A stretch of DNA of 8,009 nt from JANQPA01 sp964628385 (GTDB lineage Bacteria > Bacteroidota > Bacteroidia > Chitinophagales > Saprospiraceae). Location: the NCBI GenBank assembly GCA_964628385.1, contig CAZVOD010000134.1, positions 1 through 8,009 on the forward strand, written 5' to 3'. The notes beneath the pieces were generated by a model, which was given only the letters and a program-made list of their open reading frames with translations, was not told the DNA's origin and did no database searches. Below, in pieces: positions 5,914-8,009 of this stretch; position 1 is the stretch's first letter; the number at the start of each line of letters is the position of its first letter. The position numbers and the translations under genes are program-made.

Positions 5914-6693
5914 TTAACTCAAGTTCCCAAATGCAATGAAGTGGGGGTTGAGCAAATCTTCTTTATTATAGCGCAAGGGCTCCCTGGTTGTAGCATCGAG
6001 CACCCGGCCACCAGCTTCTTCAAGAATGATTTGTGCCGCTCCCGTATCCCATTCCATTGTAGGCGCCAGCCGCGGATAAACTTCCGCAGCCGCTTCTGCC
6101 AAAATGGTAAACTTCAGAGAACTGCCTGTTGCTACCAATTCCGGCTGGGCAAACTGTTCGATGTAGGCTTTGGTCGGCTCGTTTATGTGGGAACGAGAAC
6201 AAACAATCTTAAGGTTAGAGTCATCAAGCTTGAATTTTGATGCCTGTAGTTGTATGGCTTTTCCACCATCTTCTCTGAATGCGCCCTTACCTTTTACGGC
6301 CCAGTACATTTTATCCATAGCCGGAGCATAAACCACTCCCAAAATAGGCTGATTGGCTTCCAGGAGGGCTATATTAACCGTAAATTCCCCATTTCGTTTA
6401 ATAAATTCTTTCGTGCCATCCAGAGGATCTACCAGCCAGCAGCGATCAAATAATTTTCTCTCCATAAAAGGAATAGCTTTATTTTCTTCCGAAATAATTG
6501 GATATTGCACTTCGAGTTTTGTAAGCGCATTACAAATGTGATCATTGGCTTTTCTATCGGCCATAGTCAACGGCGACTCATCCGCTTTGGTTTCCACCTG
6601 AAAAGAGGCTGAATTATCATAAACGTCCATTATGATCGTACCAGCCCCTGTGGCAATGTCGATAACTTGATATACTAATTGGGATAGTTCCAT
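5914..6693 (-). CDS. cysQ: 3'(2'),5'-bisphosphate nucleotidase
   Basis: The 259-residue cytoplasmic phosphatase of the inositol-monophosphatase superfamily removes the 3'-phosphate from PAP, a by-product of sulfate assimilation and sulfotransfer, and so relieves PAP toxicity. The lithium-sensitive metal-site pattern is complete: Asp38 in TKADESPLT, Ser-Glu-Glu at 68-70 (PIISEEN), WLVDPLDGTKEF (86-97) with Asp89 and Asp92, and EWDTGAAQIILEEAGG (214-229) with Asp216. The KADESPLTxADR stretch and DGTKEFIKRNGEFTVNIAL favour CysQ over plain inositol monophosphatases. It is the first gene of the minus-strand group leading into the ligase-like and glycosyltransferase genes, and it diverges from galE across 62 bases. 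Whether it serves sulfate assimilation or sulfated-glycan synthesis cannot be told here. Confidence 0.93.
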   Translation of the reverse strand: MELSQLVYQVIDIATGAGTIIMDVYDNSASFQVETKADESPLTMADRKANDHICNALTKLEVQYPIISEENKAIPFMERKLFDRCWLVDPLDGTKEFIKRNGEFTVNIALLEANQPILGVVYAPAMDKMYWAVKGKGAFREDGGKAIQLQASKFKLDDSNLKIVCSRSHINEPTKAYIEQFAQPELVATGSSLKFTILAEAAAEVYPRLAPTMEWDTGAAQIILEEAGGRVLDATTREPLRYNKEDLLNPHFIAFGNLS

Positions 6694-6728
6694 AAATTTA
6701 ATAAATCGTTTATTTTAATTTGCTCCGG

Positions 6729-6736
6729 CAAAGGTA
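6729..6736 (-). promoter_or_regulatory. Candidate -7 element for cysQ in the cysQ/galE divergent gap
   Basis: The minus strand reads TACCTTTG, a full match to the Bacteroidota TAnnTTTG -7 box, 35 bases before the cysQ ATG. No good TTTG is found at the expected distance upstream. For galE only weaker matches exist in the same gap, such as TTAATTTG at 6715-6722, so its promoter is not resolved. Confidence 0.35.
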
Positions 6737-6755
6737 TTTAAATTTCAAAACTAAC

Positions 6756-7793
6756 ATGGCAAAAGTTTTAGTAACCGGCGGCTGTGGCTACATCGGTAGC
6801 CACACAGTGGTAGATTTACTGGAAAATGGTTATGACGTTATTTCTATCGATAACCTGAGCAATGCGGATCCCGTAGCTCTAGAAGGTATAAAAGAAATTA
6901 CGGGGAAAAGCATTAAAAACTATGAAGTCGACCTTATTCATTTGAACGAAGTTTTTAAGGTCTTTGAGGAAAACCCTGATATTGTAGGGATTATCCACTT
7001 TGCCGCATTAAAAGCCGTAGGAGAATCAGTAGAACAACCCCTTCGTTATCACCGCAACAACCTTTTTGGGATGATCAACATCCTGGAGGCTATGTATAAA
7101 TTTAATGTGGAAAATCTCATCTTTTCTTCTTCCTGTTCAGTATACGGTAATGTTGAAGAATTACCCGTAACAGAAGATACACCACTACAGCAAGCCGAGT
7201 CACCCTACGCCCGTACTAAACAAATGTGTGAACATATCATCAAAGATACCCTGAATCAGTACAAACAACTCAATGCTACCCTACTCCGGTATTTTAATCC
7301 CGCCGGCGCTCACGATAGTGCGTTGATCGGAGAAGCTCCTATCAATAAAGCTACCAGCCTGGTACCGGTTATCACAGAAACAGCCATCGGAAAGCGCGAT
7401 AGTATGACCGTCTTTGGAGATGATTACAACACACGTGACGGGAGCTGTATCCGCGATTATATCCACGTTATGGACCTGGCCGATGCTCATACTAAAGCTT
7501 TGCAATATTTGTTGGAAAAAAAGCAGGCGCAAAATGTAGAGCTTTTTAACCTTGGTATAGGGGAAGGTGTATCTGTACTGGAAGCGATCCAGGCATTTGA
7601 AAAAGTAACCAACACAAAGCTCAATTACTCCATCGGCCCGCGTCGCCCGGGAGATGTCGTAGCCATCTACGCGGATAGCAGTAAAGCCAAGCAAGCACTT
7701 AACTGGGATATACAGCGGGGTATAGAGGTGATCATGAAAACCGCCTGGGAATGGGAAAAAGCCAGAACAAAAAATGCTGTCAAAACTGCCTAG
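6756..7793 (+). CDS. galE: UDP-glucose 4-epimerase
   Basis: The 345-residue cytoplasmic NAD-dependent extended SDR enzyme interconverts UDP-glucose and UDP-galactose, and in some members their N-acetyl forms. The ATG at 6756 is chosen over an upstream in-frame TTG at 6720 because translation then starts directly with MAKVLVTGGCGYIGSH, as in the family. The NAD-binding GxxGxxG is in residues 7-16. HFAALKAVGES (81-91), SSSCSVYG (124-131), and catalytic Tyr151 and Lys155 (SPYARTK) follow. NPAGAH (181-186), DGSCIRDYIHVMDLADAH (228-245) and RRPGDVV (296-302) complete the sugar-nucleotide site. The position aligned by eye to E. coli GalE Tyr299, the gate for N-acetyl sugars, is Ile304 (AIYAD). It diverges from cysQ and lies near surface-glycan genes, so it probably supplies galactose-type donors for the envelope. 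No convincing terminator follows. Confidence 0.96.
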   Translation: MAKVLVTGGCGYIGSHTVVDLLENGYDVISIDNLSNADPVALEGIKEITGKSIKNYEVDLIHLNEVFKVFEENPDIVGIIHFAALKAVGESVEQPLRYHRNNLFGMINILEAMYKFNVENLIFSSSCSVYGNVEELPVTEDTPLQQAESPYARTKQMCEHIIKDTLNQYKQLNATLLRYFNPAGAHDSALIGEAPINKATSLVPVITETAIGKRDSMTVFGDDYNTRDGSCIRDYIHVMDLADAHTKALQYLLEKKQAQNVELFNLGIGEGVSVLEAIQAFEKVTNTKLNYSIGPRRPGDVVAIYADSSKAKQALNWDIQRGIEVIMKTAWEWEKARTKNAVKTA

Positions 7794-7915
7794 TTTCTCC
7801 TAAAACAACCCTCAACTTCACAACGGCAATAGGTAGCTTCCTGAATGCTGGTATTACCCAATTTTATTCCAAATATCTGTTAAAATTTATATTTATTTTT
7901 ATTTCCAATTTTTTA

Positions 7916-7948
7916 TTTGTCGGATAGTTGTCATTTTGTCTAACTTTT
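7916..7948 (+). promoter_or_regulatory. Candidate promoter leading into the 10-bp repeat array
   Basis: TTTG (7916-7919) is followed after 21 bases by TAACTTTT (7941-7948), which matches TAnnTTTG except for the last base. The surrounding 7860-7920 stretch is very AT-rich. Transcription would start at about 7953-7956, the first bases of the tandem array. The gene it would drive lies outside the window. Confidence 0.3.
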
Positions 7949-7952
7949 AGGT

Positions 7953-8009
7953 GTGCAGTAATGTGCAGTAATGTGCAGTAATGTGCAGTAATGTGCAGTA
8001 ATGTGCAGT
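7953..8009. repeat. Tandem array of 10-bp unit GTGCAGTAAT
   Basis: Five perfect copies and seven bases of a sixth run up to the window edge without a mismatch, so the true length is unknown. The unit equals about one helical turn. Each copy carries TAA and the period is not a multiple of three, so every plus-strand frame is stopped within 30 bases and the array is not coding in that direction. The 216 bases between galE and the window end hold no gene. Iterated protein-binding sites, a slippage-prone regulatory spacer or a small satellite are possible. Confidence 0.9.

Noticed and set aside
5854..6240. 128-codon plus-strand open frame across the cysQ/ligase junction
   Set aside because: It is antisense to two well-supported genes and shows no family motifs.
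6720..6755. Upstream TTG start for galE giving a 12-residue extension
   Set aside because: GalE proteins begin almost directly with the NAD-binding strand, and the ATG at 6756 gives exactly that. The extension covers the divergent promoter gap.
7281..7694. 137-codon minus-strand open frame inside galE
   Set aside because: It is the antisense shadow of a strongly conserved galE coding region.
7796..7870. Intrinsic terminator after galE
   Set aside because: Only 4-bp GGTA/TACC pairings were found, without a stable GC stem before a T-run.
7953..8009. CRISPR array
   Set aside because: The 10-bp units abut directly with no spacers and there are no cas genes.

Overview
The window looks like chromosome of a Bacteroidota bacterium. 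The evidence is a TolB/BF3164-type propeller lipoprotein, starts preceded by A-rich sequence rather than strong Shine-Dalgarno sites, and several matches to the phylum's TTTG/TAnnTTTG promoter pattern. A marine or environmental Saprospiria-like host is possible, but that is only an impression. No rRNA, tRNA, transposase, phage gene or CRISPR array was found.

Layout. (1) Positions 1-1517 are AT-rich and on the plus strand: a gene for a secreted six-cysteine mini-protein, a perfect 14-bp inverted repeat, and a beta-propeller lipoprotein. (2) Positions 1518-1790 hold no convincing gene but contain a 185-bp imperfect palindrome that folds into a branched hairpin, probably a MITE-like or structured repeat. 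(3) Positions 1791-3640 form a minus-strand operon transcribed mce, then a TauE/SafE permease, then an O-methyltransferase, with gaps of 9 and 2 bases and a candidate promoter at 3691-3720. (4) Positions 3731-6693 form a minus-strand group transcribed cysQ, then an O-antigen-ligase-like membrane protein, then a family 2 glycosyltransferase. (5) galE (6756-7793, plus strand) diverges from cysQ across 62 bases. (6) The right edge has a possible promoter followed by an array of 10-bp repeats that runs off the window.

How the genes fit together. galE (UDP-sugar supply), the LgtF/WaaE-like glycosyltransferase and the O-antigen-ligase-like protein are consistent with building surface glycan or LPS. 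cysQ recycles 3'-phosphoadenosine 5'-phosphate and may simply be a co-transcribed housekeeping gene. The mce operon joins methylmalonyl-CoA metabolism to an anion permease and a methyltransferase with no obvious shared pathway. The parts least explained by known function are the cysteine-rich peptide/propeller pair, the folded repeat at 1537-1721 and the 10-bp array.
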